Both the position numbers and the translations under genes were made by a program. Shown here piece by piece: positions 27,143 to 35,107 of a stretch of DNA of 64,000 nucleotides. The stretch spans positions 107,253 to 171,252 of the forward strand of contig CAKVEP010000002.1 of assembly GCA_934729465.1 (NCBI GenBank). The letters run 5' to 3'. Source of the stretch: an uncultured Eubacteriales bacterium (lineage in GTDB: Bacteria; Bacillota; Clostridia; Oscillospirales; Acutalibacteraceae). The notes beneath the pieces were generated by a model. It did not search any database, was not told the origin of the DNA, and saw nothing but the letters and a program-made list of their open reading frames with translations. The stretch's first letter is position 1, and every line of letters begins with the position of its first letter.

Positions 27143-27805
27143 ATGAGTAAAAAAATATATTTAAGTCCAAGTTGTCAAAAAAACAACATTTATGAAAGTG
27201 GTGACACGAATGAAATGGTGCAGTGCAATAAAATCGCAGAGGTAGCAAAAACAGCCCTTGAAAGATGTGGATTTGAGGTCAAAAAAGCACCACAAGGGCA
27301 GTCTATGCAGCAGAGCATTAAGGAAAGTAACACATGGAGTCCTGATTTACATATCCCGATCCACACAAATGCTTTTAATGGCAAAACTCTCGGCGGAACG
27401 CTTGTGATGATTTATTCGATGGAAGATAAAAACAAACGGGCAGGTCAAGCACTTTTAGACGCAGTCGCACCTGTATCTCCGGGGTCTGACTATACGCTGA
27501 GAGCGAATCCCTCACTTGCCGAGCTTAATTCCACGAAGGCAGTCGCTGTGTATATAGAGGTTGAGTTCCACGATAACGAAACCGGTGCGAAGTGGATCAT
27601 AGAAAACACGAAAACCATCGGAGAGGCTATCTGCAAGGGAGTCTGTAATTATTTTGGAGTCTCTTACAAATCTGATTTGGTCTCACCTTCAGGGAAACTC
27701 TACAGAGTACAAGTAGGAGCATTTAAGGAGAAATCGAACGCCAAAAACTGTCTGCAAAAGGCAAAGAACGCAGGTTTTACAGATGCATTCATAGTGGAGG
27801 TATAG
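27143..27805 (+). CDS. N-acetylmuramoyl-L-alanine amidase with SPOR domain, phage endolysin (copy B)
   Basis: This 220-residue lysin should cut the amide bond between muramic acid and the stem peptide. Residues about 1-175 follow the Amidase_3 pattern (KKIYLSPS, LHIPIHTNAFNG, VYIEVEFHDNETGAKW with the catalytic Glu), and residues about 183-220 form a SPOR peptidoglycan-binding domain (LYRVQVGAFKEKSNAKNC). I chose ATG 27143 because AAAGGAG lies 9 bases upstream. It is followed after 2 bases by the holin gene, so the two form the lysis unit. It is nearly identical to the copy C lysin and looks functional. Confidence 0.88.
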   Translation: MSKKIYLSPSCQKNNIYESGDTNEMVQCNKIAEVAKTALERCGFEVKKAPQGQSMQQSIKESNTWSPDLHIPIHTNAFNGKTLGGTLVMIYSMEDKNKRAGQALLDAVAPVSPGSDYTLRANPSLAELNSTKAVAVYIEVEFHDNETGAKWIIENTKTIGEAICKGVCNYFGVSYKSDLVSPSGKLYRVQVGAFKEKSNAKNCLQKAKNAGFTDAFIVEV

Positions 27806-27807
27806 AA

Positions 27808-28089
27808 ATGAATGAAGATGTTTCAAAAATGGCAATAACTGCGGTGCTAGTCGAAGGAATTATCACTTATATCAATGAATTTTTTATATCGGGCATTGCT
27901 TCTTGGCAAATGATTTTGAGTTTAGTTTTAGGAATAGTCATCGCTGTGGCATATAAGTTTGATTTGCCGAAGTATTTAAATATGGAGTCGCAAATCCCCT
28001 ACGTTGGCTGTATTTTAACAGGAATACTCATCTCACGAGGGTCGAACTACGTTTATGATACGCTCAAAACCTTAAATTTAATCCATTAA
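27808..28089 (+). CDS. Phage holin-like membrane protein (copy B)
   Basis: 93 residues with three hydrophobic segments (about 8-26, 32-50, 65-82) and MILSLVLGIVIAVAYKF in the middle. It partners with the lysin, letting it reach the wall. Size, position after the amidase and membrane segments support the call; the exact holin family is not certain. Confidence 0.8.
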   Translation: MNEDVSKMAITAVLVEGIITYINEFFISGIASWQMILSLVLGIVIAVAYKFDLPKYLNMESQIPYVGCILTGILISRGSNYVYDTLKTLNLIH

Positions 28090-28106
28090 CTTTTAGGAGG
28101 ATTTTT

Positions 28107-28394
28107 ATGACGGACGCTCAAAAACAGGAAATTTTAAACTTAAAAAGTAAGGGCAACAGCTATCGAAAGATAGCTGTTTTGCTGTCGCTTCCAGAAAACA
28201 CAGTAAAATCATTTTTAAGAAGAGGACACAAGCAAAGTGACAAAACAGGAGTTTGCAAAAACTGTAATAAAAAGATGGAGATTATTCCAAAACATCGAGC
28301 AAAGATATTTTGCTGTGATAATTGCAGGATAATCTACTGGCGAAAAATGAAAAAAAGGAGTGGTGTTAATGAAGATGTCTCAAGGGCGATTTGA
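28107..28394 (+). CDS. HTH plus zinc-finger phage protein (copy B)
   Basis: A 95-residue protein. Residues about 1-45 form a sigma-like helix-turn-helix (MTDAQKQEILNLKSKGNSYR, then VKSFLRRGH) and about 45-85 a zinc ribbon (CKNCNKK, FCCDNCR). The copy C version at 48987 is longer and has a second CxxC pair. It sits between the lysis genes and the recombinases in all three copies. A role as a small transcription factor or DNA-binding adaptor is inferred. It overlaps the next small gene by 26 bases. Confidence 0.7.
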   Translation: MTDAQKQEILNLKSKGNSYRKIAVLLSLPENTVKSFLRRGHKQSDKTGVCKNCNKKMEIIPKHRAKIFCCDNCRIIYWRKMKKRSGVNEDVSRAI

Positions 28395-28524
28395 GAGCGA
28401 AAAAAATTATGCTGCAACAATGTATATTGCTGAAAAATTGTTCTCTCAGAAGCTGATAACTAAAAAACAATATGAGAAATTTTGTCAGCTTGCAGCTAAA
28501 AAATATAATCCTATTTTTAGTTAA
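28369..28524 (+). CDS. Small conserved protein preceding the recombinases (copy B)
   Basis: A 51-residue product starting MKMSQGRFESEKN and ending KKQYEKFCQLAAKKYNPIFS. It begins 26 bases before the end of the HTH gene, with AGGAG 6 bases before the ATG. A homologue with the same KLITKKxYDK pattern stands at the same place in copy C (48829-48990), and a decayed one in copy A. The pattern is SHOCT-like (a short helical protein-interaction motif). Conservation of place and pattern shows a real gene; its function is unknown but should relate to the recombinases. Confidence 0.7.
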   Translation: MKMSQGRFESEKNYAATMYIAEKLFSQKLITKKQYEKFCQLAAKKYNPIFS

Positions 28525-28593
28525 TATGTCTCTATAAATGGCTTGATTATTGGGTTTGCAAGAGGTAATATACGATGACGGAAGGAGGATTTT

Positions 28594-29901
28594 ATGGGAA
28601 GGATCGTAAGTTTAATAGACAGAGCTGTTTTGCCGTTGCCGAAGCTAAAAAAAGTAGCAGCCTACGCAAGAGTCTCGTGCGGTAAAGACGAGATGATTCA
28701 CTCATTATCTGCACAAGTCAGCTACTACAGCCAAATGATACAGAACCATCCGGGCTGGGAGTATATCGGAGTTTACTCGGATAAGGCTTACACAGGAACC
28801 AAGAGTGCGAGACCTAATTTTGAAAGACTCTTAAACGACTGCAGAGCGGGAAAAATTGACATGGTCATAACAAAGTCCATATCGAGATTTGCAAGAAATA
28901 CACTGGACACTCTGACGATAACAAGGGAGCTTAAAAATTTAGGAGTAGACGTTTATTTTGAACGTGAAAGAATACACAGTATAAGCCCTGACGGAGAGCT
29001 AATGCTAACTATACTTGCCTCGTTTGCACAGGAAGAAAGCCTGTCTGTAAGTGAAAACTGCAAGTGGCAAATTAGAAATAAGTTTAAAAACGGAGAGCTT
29101 GCGAATTTAAGATTTCTTTTTGGATACAAAATATCAAAAGGTGAAATAAAAATTGACGAGGAAAACGCCGCCATCGTTAAGTGGATCTTTGACCAGTATA
29201 CGAGTGGAACTGGATGCACTAAGATTGCAGAAATGCTGAGAGAGTTTGGTGTTCCGACTATTCGTGGTGGCAAATGGACTGCAGATAGAGTGAGAAACAT
29301 AATCCTTAATGAAAAATATAAGGGTGATGCACTTTTACAAAAAAAGTTTGTTTCTGACCATCTTACAAAAGCTCTCAAGAAAAACAAAGGCGAACTACCG
29401 ATGTATTATGCTGAAGGTACGCATGAACCTATAGTTGAAAAAGATGCGTTTGATAAAGCGACAGAGATACTTGAGAAAAACCGTAAAAAAGCTAGAACCA
29501 GTAGGAAAACACCTAAAAGATACATTTTTACAGGGAAAATTAAGTGTATGAATTGTGGCAAGAATTATAAGCGTAAAATTTACAACAAAAAGATTTATTG
29601 GATGTGCCAAACTTATGCCGAGGAAGGCAGAAATGTGTGTAGTTCAAAACAAATACCAGAAGAAATATTAATGTCTAAGATTTGTGAAGTTTTAGGCATT
29701 AATGATTTTAACGAGGATTTATTTAAGGAAAAAATCAAACATATTATTGTGCCGGAAAGCGGACTCTTGACTTTTGTGTTTCATGATGGAAATGAGGTCA
29801 CTTTAAAGTGGCAGAATAAGTCTCGAAGTGAGAGTTGGAGCGAAGAAAAAAGGCAAGCGGCACGAGAACGTGCCATTAATTTTTTAAAGGAAGGAAAGTA
29901 A
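28594..29901 (+). CDS. Large serine recombinase 1 (copy B)
   Basis: This 435-residue site-specific recombinase has the resolvase catalytic domain at about 20-165 (AYARVSCGKDEM with the catalytic Ser; ISRFARNTLD), the recombinase domain at about 175-290 (GYKISKG, ALLQKKFVSDHL) and a zinc ribbon (CMNCGKNYK...C...C) near 320-350, then a short coiled region. It should cut and join att sites to integrate or excise the phage. It stands in tandem with a second recombinase 2 bases downstream and may act together with it, an arrangement frequent in clostridial phages. Copy C has homologues of both genes in the same order. Confidence 0.9.
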   Translation: MGRIVSLIDRAVLPLPKLKKVAAYARVSCGKDEMIHSLSAQVSYYSQMIQNHPGWEYIGVYSDKAYTGTKSARPNFERLLNDCRAGKIDMVITKSISRFARNTLDTLTITRELKNLGVDVYFERERIHSISPDGELMLTILASFAQEESLSVSENCKWQIRNKFKNGELANLRFLFGYKISKGEIKIDEENAAIVKWIFDQYTSGTGCTKIAEMLREFGVPTIRGGKWTADRVRNIILNEKYKGDALLQKKFVSDHLTKALKKNKGELPMYYAEGTHEPIVEKDAFDKATEILEKNRKKARTSRKTPKRYIFTGKIKCMNCGKNYKRKIYNKKIYWMCQTYAEEGRNVCSSKQIPEEILMSKICEVLGINDFNEDLFKEKIKHIIVPESGLLTFVFHDGNEVTLKWQNKSRSESWSEEKRQAARERAINFLKEGK

Positions 29902-29903
29902 CA

Positions 29904-31505
29904 TTGAACACAGCAAAAAACGTAACAGTTATCCCTGCAACACTCGATTATTACTCGGCTGTTCCAAAGTCTGAGGCAAAAAGGAAAAGAGTCGCAGTAT
30001 ATGCGAGAGTATCGACAGACAAGGCAGAACAAATCACAAGTTATGAAATGCAAGTAAGGTACTATACAAACTATATTTATTCAAATGCGAGTTGGGATTT
30101 TGTAAAGGTCTACACGGACGAAGGCATCTCGGCAGTAAATACCAAGCACAGAGACGGCTTTAAGGAAATGATCGAAGACGCAATGAACGGAAAAATTGAT
30201 TTAATAATTACAAAATCGGTATCAAGGTTCGCGAGAAACACAGTAGATACGCTGACAACAGTCAGGAATCTAAAGGAAAAGGGGATAGAAGTTTACTTCG
30301 AAAAGGAAAATATATATTCGCTTGATTCCAAGGGTGAGCTTTTACTCACGATCATGAGTTCACTGGCACAGGAAGAATCAAGGTCAATAAGCGAAAACGT
30401 CACATGGGGATACAGAAAACGATTCGCAGAAGGCAGAGTTTTAATACCTTATGGCAATTTTATGGGATACAAAAAAGGCGAAGATGGTCTGCCTAAGATT
30501 GTACCAGAAGAAGCGAAAACTATAAAACTTATATACAAACTTTTCCTTGACGGCAAAACTTCGTGTGGAATAGGTAAGATCCTAAAGGAGCGAGGAATCT
30601 TAAGTCCAATGGGCAAGAAGAACTGGAGCGATACGACTATAATGAGTATACTAACGAACGAAAAATATAAAGGCGAAGCAGTCCTTCAGAAGACGTTTGT
30701 TGTGGATTATCTGACAAAAAAGACAAAGCAAAATGAGGGCGAAGTCCCGATGTATCATGTAAAAAACAGCCATGAGGCTATAATAGACCCGGAAGTATTT
30801 GATTTAGTTCAAGCTGAGATCGAGAAAAGAAAAAGGCTAAAAGGCTCGCATAGCGGAAACAGCGTGTTTTCAAGCAAGATTGTCTGCGGTCAGTGCGGCG
30901 AGTTCTACGGACCGAGGACATTTCATTCAAACAGCAAATACAGAAGAATTGTATGGCAATGCAAAACGAGCCTTAAAAAAGGTACGAAATGCGAGGTACC
31001 GCTTCTTTATAAAGAGAACATCGAAAAGATATTTATTGACAGCTTTAATAAACTACTTAAAAACAAAGATGAGATAATCGAAAACTCCGGAGAATTTATA
31101 AAAGAAATCGATGACACAGAGCTCCTTGAAACAGAAAAAGCCAGACTCTGTGGAGAGAGTCGGCTTCTCTATAATAAGATTCAAAATTACATAGACAAAA
31201 ATGCCACTGAAACTTTGGACCAAAATAATTACAGAAAACATTATAACACATTATCGAGTGAATATGAAGAATTAAAACAAAAAATCGAGAAAACTGACAC
31301 TAAACTTAAAAATAAAAGAGCGAGGATTTTATCTATCGAGAATTTTTTAAATGAGATGTTGGCAAAAGAAAATTTGATTGATACTTTTGATGAAAAACTC
31401 TTCACAAGAGTGGTAGACAAAATTGTTGTGAAGTCTTATACCAAGGCAGCTATTGTATTTAAAAATGGACAAGAATTATCTTTAAATTTAGAGGAGTATA
31501 AATAG
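29904..31505 (+). CDS. Large serine recombinase 2 (copy B)
   Basis: A 533-residue large serine recombinase with TTG start after AAGGAAGGAAAG. Domains in order: resolvase at about 25-170 (YARVSTDKAEQ with the catalytic Ser; SVSRFARNTVDTL), recombinase domain at about 185-300 (GILSPMGKKNW, AVLQKTFVVDYL), zinc ribbon at about 325-365 (CGQCGEFYG, WQCKT) and a long coiled-coil tail. It lies 2 bases after recombinase 1 and shares the module of copy C. The full length and motifs suggest it is functional, and it may be able to act on the duplicated modules elsewhere in the window. Confidence 0.9.
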   Translation: MNTAKNVTVIPATLDYYSAVPKSEAKRKRVAVYARVSTDKAEQITSYEMQVRYYTNYIYSNASWDFVKVYTDEGISAVNTKHRDGFKEMIEDAMNGKIDLIITKSVSRFARNTVDTLTTVRNLKEKGIEVYFEKENIYSLDSKGELLLTIMSSLAQEESRSISENVTWGYRKRFAEGRVLIPYGNFMGYKKGEDGLPKIVPEEAKTIKLIYKLFLDGKTSCGIGKILKERGILSPMGKKNWSDTTIMSILTNEKYKGEAVLQKTFVVDYLTKKTKQNEGEVPMYHVKNSHEAIIDPEVFDLVQAEIEKRKRLKGSHSGNSVFSSKIVCGQCGEFYGPRTFHSNSKYRRIVWQCKTSLKKGTKCEVPLLYKENIEKIFIDSFNKLLKNKDEIIENSGEFIKEIDDTELLETEKARLCGESRLLYNKIQNYIDKNATETLDQNNYRKHYNTLSSEYEELKQKIEKTDTKLKNKRARILSIENFLNEMLAKENLIDTFDEKLFTRVVDKIVVKSYTKAAIVFKNGQELSLNLEEYK

Positions 31506-31523
31506 AACTAATAATTTTAATTT

Positions 31524-31562
31524 AAGCCTATCTTTTAAGCAAAATTGCTTTGAGATAGGCTT
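31524..31562. terminator. Bidirectional terminator between the recombinases and DUF6809
   Basis: AAGCCTATCT and AGATAGGCTT pair around a 19-base loop, with T-rich sequence after it and A-rich sequence before it. It can end both the rightward recombinase operon and the leftward DUF6809 transcript. Confidence 0.75.
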
Positions 31563-31597
31563 ATTTTTATTGAGTAATATTCAAGTTTTATATTATT

Positions 31598-31885
31598 TCA
31601 TATAATACCGAGGATTTTCAACAGCTTAATGCAATCAATATATCCTTGTTTATAAAGATGGCGTTGCTCTATTGCTGCTATATTAAATACATCTTCCTCA
31701 TGATTTTCCATCAATTTTTTATCATCTGATGGCAGTTTATTTAAAATTTCTCCGATTTTTTTCACATTATTTCTTTCATTTTCTCTGCAACTTCCGTATT
31801 CTGCATCTTCTGCTTTGAGATTAGAAAGCGTATCCTCAATCATGCAGCTCATAAACTCCTGAAATTCAGCTTTTAAGTTATCCAT
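31598..31885 (-). CDS. DUF6809-type small protein
   Basis: A 95-residue protein, mostly helical and acidic, ending HLYKQGYIDCIKLLKILGII. The pattern LYxQGYxDCIKLLK is shared with the relic at 7120-7309. The start codon lies inside the last codons of the preceding gene (8-base overlap), so they form one operon under the divergent regulatory region at 32.6 kb. In both copies it is convergent with the recombinase genes. Function unknown; the family name is from memory. Confidence 0.6.
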   Translation of the reverse strand: MDNLKAEFQEFMSCMIEDTLSNLKAEDAEYGSCRENERNNVKKIGEILNKLPSDDKKLMENHEEDVFNIAAIEQRHLYKQGYIDCIKLLKILGII

Positions 31886-32543
31886 TTAATTTTTCCTCCA
31901 GCATAAATTGGTATAACTGTTTTGAACTTTCCGGATCTCGGTAGCAGAGCATTTGAACTACTCGAATTACGATTTGCTGTACTGCTGCCATCATAATCGG
32001 TCCAAAAACAAATGCTTCACACATGGTCTCATTTAAAATCTCCATACGCTTCTCGCCAATTAGATAAGATATTTTTTCGTACATCTTATTAGAAACAATA
32101 TAATCAATTTGAGATAATGTGTTTTTCCTAGAAATAAATTTTGTTTTGTCAGTGAAAATGTTTAAGTGTTCTATTAAAATGTTGGCTGCATAAAATTCGC
32201 ACCGAGTATGTTTGTGCTCGAAGTTAACGGGATGTGTGTCAACATATTCTTTTACCAAATCAAAAAATTCACTTTTTTCTTTAGCAGTATCAAGCTCGAA
32301 TATCGTGTATCAATCTCCAATAATGTTCCAGCACATGTCGTCTGCGATTGTAGCCACATTATTCAAATTCAAATTTGACAAAACTTCAAAAACCTTTGAT
32401 AAATACTCATCTAAGTAATACCCGTTTTTACCAAGGTCAGCCCGTAATTTCCCAGCTAGTTTCCAAAAATCGCTTACATATTTTGTGATGTGTTCTGGGC
32501 TCGGCCCGATAAATAATACTTCCATGTTTTTAAAGATGTTCAT
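31878..32543 (-). pseudogene. Unknown protein gene interrupted by an in-frame TGA
   Basis: Two open stretches in the same frame (32543-32310 and 32258-31878) give one protein of about 220 residues: MNIFKNMEVLFIG, a helical middle, then AFVFGPIMMAAVQQIVIRVVQML and LYQFMLEEKLNG. The TGA at 32312-32310 separates them and no other shift is needed, so a single nonsense change broke the gene. The start has a ribosome site and faces the XRE repressor across paired operators. I do not recognise a family. Confidence 0.6.
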
Positions 32544-32579
32544 TTTTAGTCTCCTTTTTAATAATTATTTCGAATATAT

Positions 32580-32647
32580 ACCTACAATCGTTGGTATGTA
32601 AATTATTTTAAAGTGTCATAATTGTTTTGTCAATAACAATTGTAGGT
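32580..32647. promoter_or_regulatory. Paired inverted operator sites between divergent genes
   Basis: ACCTACAATCGTTGG at 32580-32594 (plus strand) recurs in inverted orientation as ATAACAATTGTAGGT at 32633-32647, 11 of 15 bases alike. The pair lies in the 112-base gap between the XRE repressor gene (plus) and the leftward gene at 32543. This is the layout of a repressor that controls its own and the divergent promoter. Confidence 0.6.
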
Positions 32648-32655
32648 GATTTGAA

Positions 32656-32880
32656 ATGAAAAACACTTTAGCAAATCGTTTAAAAGAATGTAGAAAAAAT
32701 GCAAAACTAACGCAAAGAGAAATTGCTATTTATGCAGATATTACTGAAAAAACATATCAGAATTATGAACTTATGTCACGCGAACCTAAGTTAGAAATTT
32801 TAATAAGAATAGCAGATGCATATAACGTTTCGTTAGACTATCTCACGGGTAGAACAGATAATAAAATAATTAATAAATGA
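32656..32880 (+). CDS. XRE-family transcriptional repressor
   Basis: A 74-residue protein that is almost wholly a Cro/C1 helix-turn-helix domain: LANRLKECRKNAKLTQREIA (helices 1-2), ITEKTYQNYELMSREP (recognition helix), ILIRIADAYNVSLDYLTGRT (helices 4-5). It has no dimerisation or sensor domain. It starts 9 bases after the second operator and probably represses both divergent promoters. It may keep an integrated element quiet. Confidence 0.85.
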   Translation: MKNTLANRLKECRKNAKLTQREIAIYADITEKTYQNYELMSREPKLEILIRIADAYNVSLDYLTGRTDNKIINK

Positions 32881-32901
32881 ATCTATTTTTTATATAAAAT
32901 A

Positions 32902-32947
32902 AAAACGGATTATATCACAGTTTTAAGGCTGTTTTATAGTCCGTTTT
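32902..32947. terminator. Bidirectional terminator, copy 3 of the repeated element
   Basis: Inverse orientation of the hairpin at 2295 and 5420 (AAAAACGGATTATATCACAG with GGACTATAAAACAGCC on the minus strand). It sits between the XRE gene and the leftward DUF1703 gene and serves both. Confidence 0.75.
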
Positions 32948-32960
32948 ATTTGTATTGAGA

Positions 32961-34526
32961 TTAAATTTCCTCAATTTTAACATGATGCTGTTTTTGTTTA
33001 CTATCATAAGAAATTCCAACAGCAAGCTTTTGCCCTGTATAATCTTTCAAAGCTAAAGCATAGCGCTTTTCCTTAATTTGCTTTAAAGCCTCATCGGGAG
33101 TGGAGTCCTTTTTCAGTTCAATGATAAATGCAGGCTTGTTCTTATCGTTCGGGTAAAAAATAAAGTCTGCAAATCCGATTCCTGCTGGCATTTCACGAAC
33201 GATTTTATACTTGCTCCTTGCACTCAAATACACTAGCGTGATTATACAAGCGAGGGAGTTTTCGTCGTTGTACTTTATAACTGGAATATTGATGTCGTGT
33301 GCCTCTTGAATTAGCTTTTCCATCGTTTTTATGTCTTTGCGAAGTGTAGCCTTTAGCATTTCGTTTGATTTCATAACAATTTCGGCAACCGCACCCATTG
33401 ATTTATCTTCTAATGCTTCATCGAATTTTATACGAAGTTCCTTGTTTGGAATGACGAGCGTTTCATCGTGATAACTTAAAAATCCATAAATTGTCATAGC
33501 AGAGAGTATTTGATTTCTTGTGTTTAGCTCTTTTTGCTCTGCACTATAGCCTTTTAAGTTTATTTCTAAAGGAACACCGGACACCATCTGCACAACATCA
33601 TTCTTTATGTCATTCACATTACTATTTATATAGTATAAAATTTCGTCCATAGGACCTGTATTAGTCCAATAGCTTTGGCAAACCCCTTGATTCAAAGCTA
33701 AAGCAACCGAACGTGGATTGTAAATTTGCCAATTATTGCACGTATAGTACCCATTATACCACTCTTTTAGATTATCCATGGAAACCCTACTCTGTTTTTT
33801 ACATAATGCTTCTACTTCATCGTTTGTAAAACCAAAATATTGATCAAACTTATAATCATTTGTTATGTTGAACTCTAAAAACATATTAAGTGCCGATCCC
33901 TGTGAATATTTTGCAATAGGTAAAACGCCTGTCATATATGCAAGCTCTACATATGGCTGGTCTTTTAGTAAGTTTCTTAAAAATTCCAAAAAATTTTTTC
34001 GATCATCTTCTGAAAACAAGTTGTTATTAAATATATAATCCCATTCATCAATTATGAATATAAAACTTTCTCCAGTTCTATTGTATATTGAAGTAAAGGC
34101 ATCAGATATGAGCATATTTTCATTAATTTCAAAATCTGGATAAACCTCTGATAAATCTTTATATAAAAAGGAAATATATCGATTTATAAAATCTCTATAA
34201 GTACAATCTAGACTTGGAAGCTGATTAAACGTCATGTAAATCACATTATGTTTATTTAAATGCTCTAAATATGACTCGCTTTTACTAATTTCAAGTTTAT
34301 CGAAGAGTGCTTTAAAGTCAGCATTTTTTGAATAATAGCAAGCAAGCATCATTGCATTTATTGTTTTGCCAAACCTGCGTGGTCTTGTTATGCAAATAAA
34401 CCTGTCTTTGATTCCAATTAAATTACTTATATCTTCTATCATCTTTGTTTTATCAACGAAAAACTTATCTTTCGATACCAATTCAAATTCATTATTTTTA
34501 AAGTTTCCGTTTAAAAAATATGGCAT
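32961..34526 (-). CDS. DUF1703-type AAA-ATPase/PD-(D/E)XK nuclease protein
   Basis: A full-length 521-residue member. Residues about 1-240 form the AAA-ATPase-like domain: ITRPRRFGKT near 45 is the Walker A and FIFIIDEWDYI near 155 is Walker B. Residues about 380-521 form the PD-(D/E)XK nuclease-like domain (GIGFADFIFYPN with the Asp, AFIIELKKDS with the E-x-K). The family is found in many host-associated bacteria and often multiplies; its job is unknown, with mobile-element defence or addiction suggested. Relics of the same gene stand at 4991 and 2258, each with the same terminator. A GGCGG ribosome site lies upstream. Confidence 0.85.
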   Translation of the reverse strand: MPYFLNGNFKNNEFELVSKDKFFVDKTKMIEDISNLIGIKDRFICITRPRRFGKTINAMMLACYYSKNADFKALFDKLEISKSESYLEHLNKHNVIYMTFNQLPSLDCTYRDFINRYISFLYKDLSEVYPDFEINENMLISDAFTSIYNRTGESFIFIIDEWDYIFNNNLFSEDDRKNFLEFLRNLLKDQPYVELAYMTGVLPIAKYSQGSALNMFLEFNITNDYKFDQYFGFTNDEVEALCKKQSRVSMDNLKEWYNGYYTCNNWQIYNPRSVALALNQGVCQSYWTNTGPMDEILYYINSNVNDIKNDVVQMVSGVPLEINLKGYSAEQKELNTRNQILSAMTIYGFLSYHDETLVIPNKELRIKFDEALEDKSMGAVAEIVMKSNEMLKATLRKDIKTMEKLIQEAHDINIPVIKYNDENSLACIITLVYLSARSKYKIVREMPAGIGFADFIFYPNDKNKPAFIIELKKDSTPDEALKQIKEKRYALALKDYTGQKLAVGISYDSKQKQHHVKIEEI

Positions 34527-35107
34527 AAATATGTCACCGCCTTAGATTTTAATTCCTGTTATTCATTATACCATAACATTGAAAATTTATGAAGTCCACC
34601 GGAGGTATCAGGGGAAAGACAAAGAAAATCAAAAATCCGGCAACTTTAGACTTGTTTTTAAATTCATTTTTCGTAAGAGATTCTGTCGAATTTATAAATC
34701 GTTACAAATTTGCACCCCAGCTTAAAATTTTTCACCCCACTTTATGAAAAATGCACCCCAAGCAAAAAATTGTAACGATTACTCTAAAAATCAAAAAGTA
34801 ATCGTTACATAAAATTTACATTGTATCTAGATCGCCCTTTCGGGATGGCAAAGGCTATAACTTTTGATACAATCACACGCTTTTTTGCTTCCGTGTGAAA
34901 GTTTGGAAACCCTTCTTTAAGCGTGTGATTTTATGAAACCACCTTGAACTTTTTTGCTTTAATTTTCATTATACTCTATATTTCACAAAATTGCAGCTTG
35001 TTTTTATAAGCAATAAATAAAAAAATGAGTATATCACAGTCTTTGTTTCTGCAATATACTCCTTTATATTATATGATATTAACTTATTCTACAGTCCTTT
35101 TATGCTT
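34527..35107. other. Intergenic region with inverted repeats
   Basis: No gene seen. It contains TCGTTACAA at 34699-34707 and its reverse complement near 34770, three CACCCC motifs between 34712 and 34760, and a hairpin with AATCACACGCTT (about 34871-34883) and AAGCGTGTGATTT (about 34918-34931). Part of it may be an insertion-sequence end; the hairpin could be a small structured RNA. Confidence 0.4.

Noticed and set aside
23518..31505. Copy B as an active prophage.
   Set aside because: It has no capsid, packaging, tape measure or tail tube genes, and its fibre gene is broken; only lysis and recombinase genes look intact.
22190..32312. In-frame TAA (22190), TGA (32310) and TGA in the recombinase relic as a sign of an altered genetic code or stop-codon recoding.
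   Set aside because: Intact genes in the window end normally at TAA, TAG and TGA and use TGG for Trp. The interrupted genes also lie in regions with frameshifts and truncations, so ordinary decay explains them.
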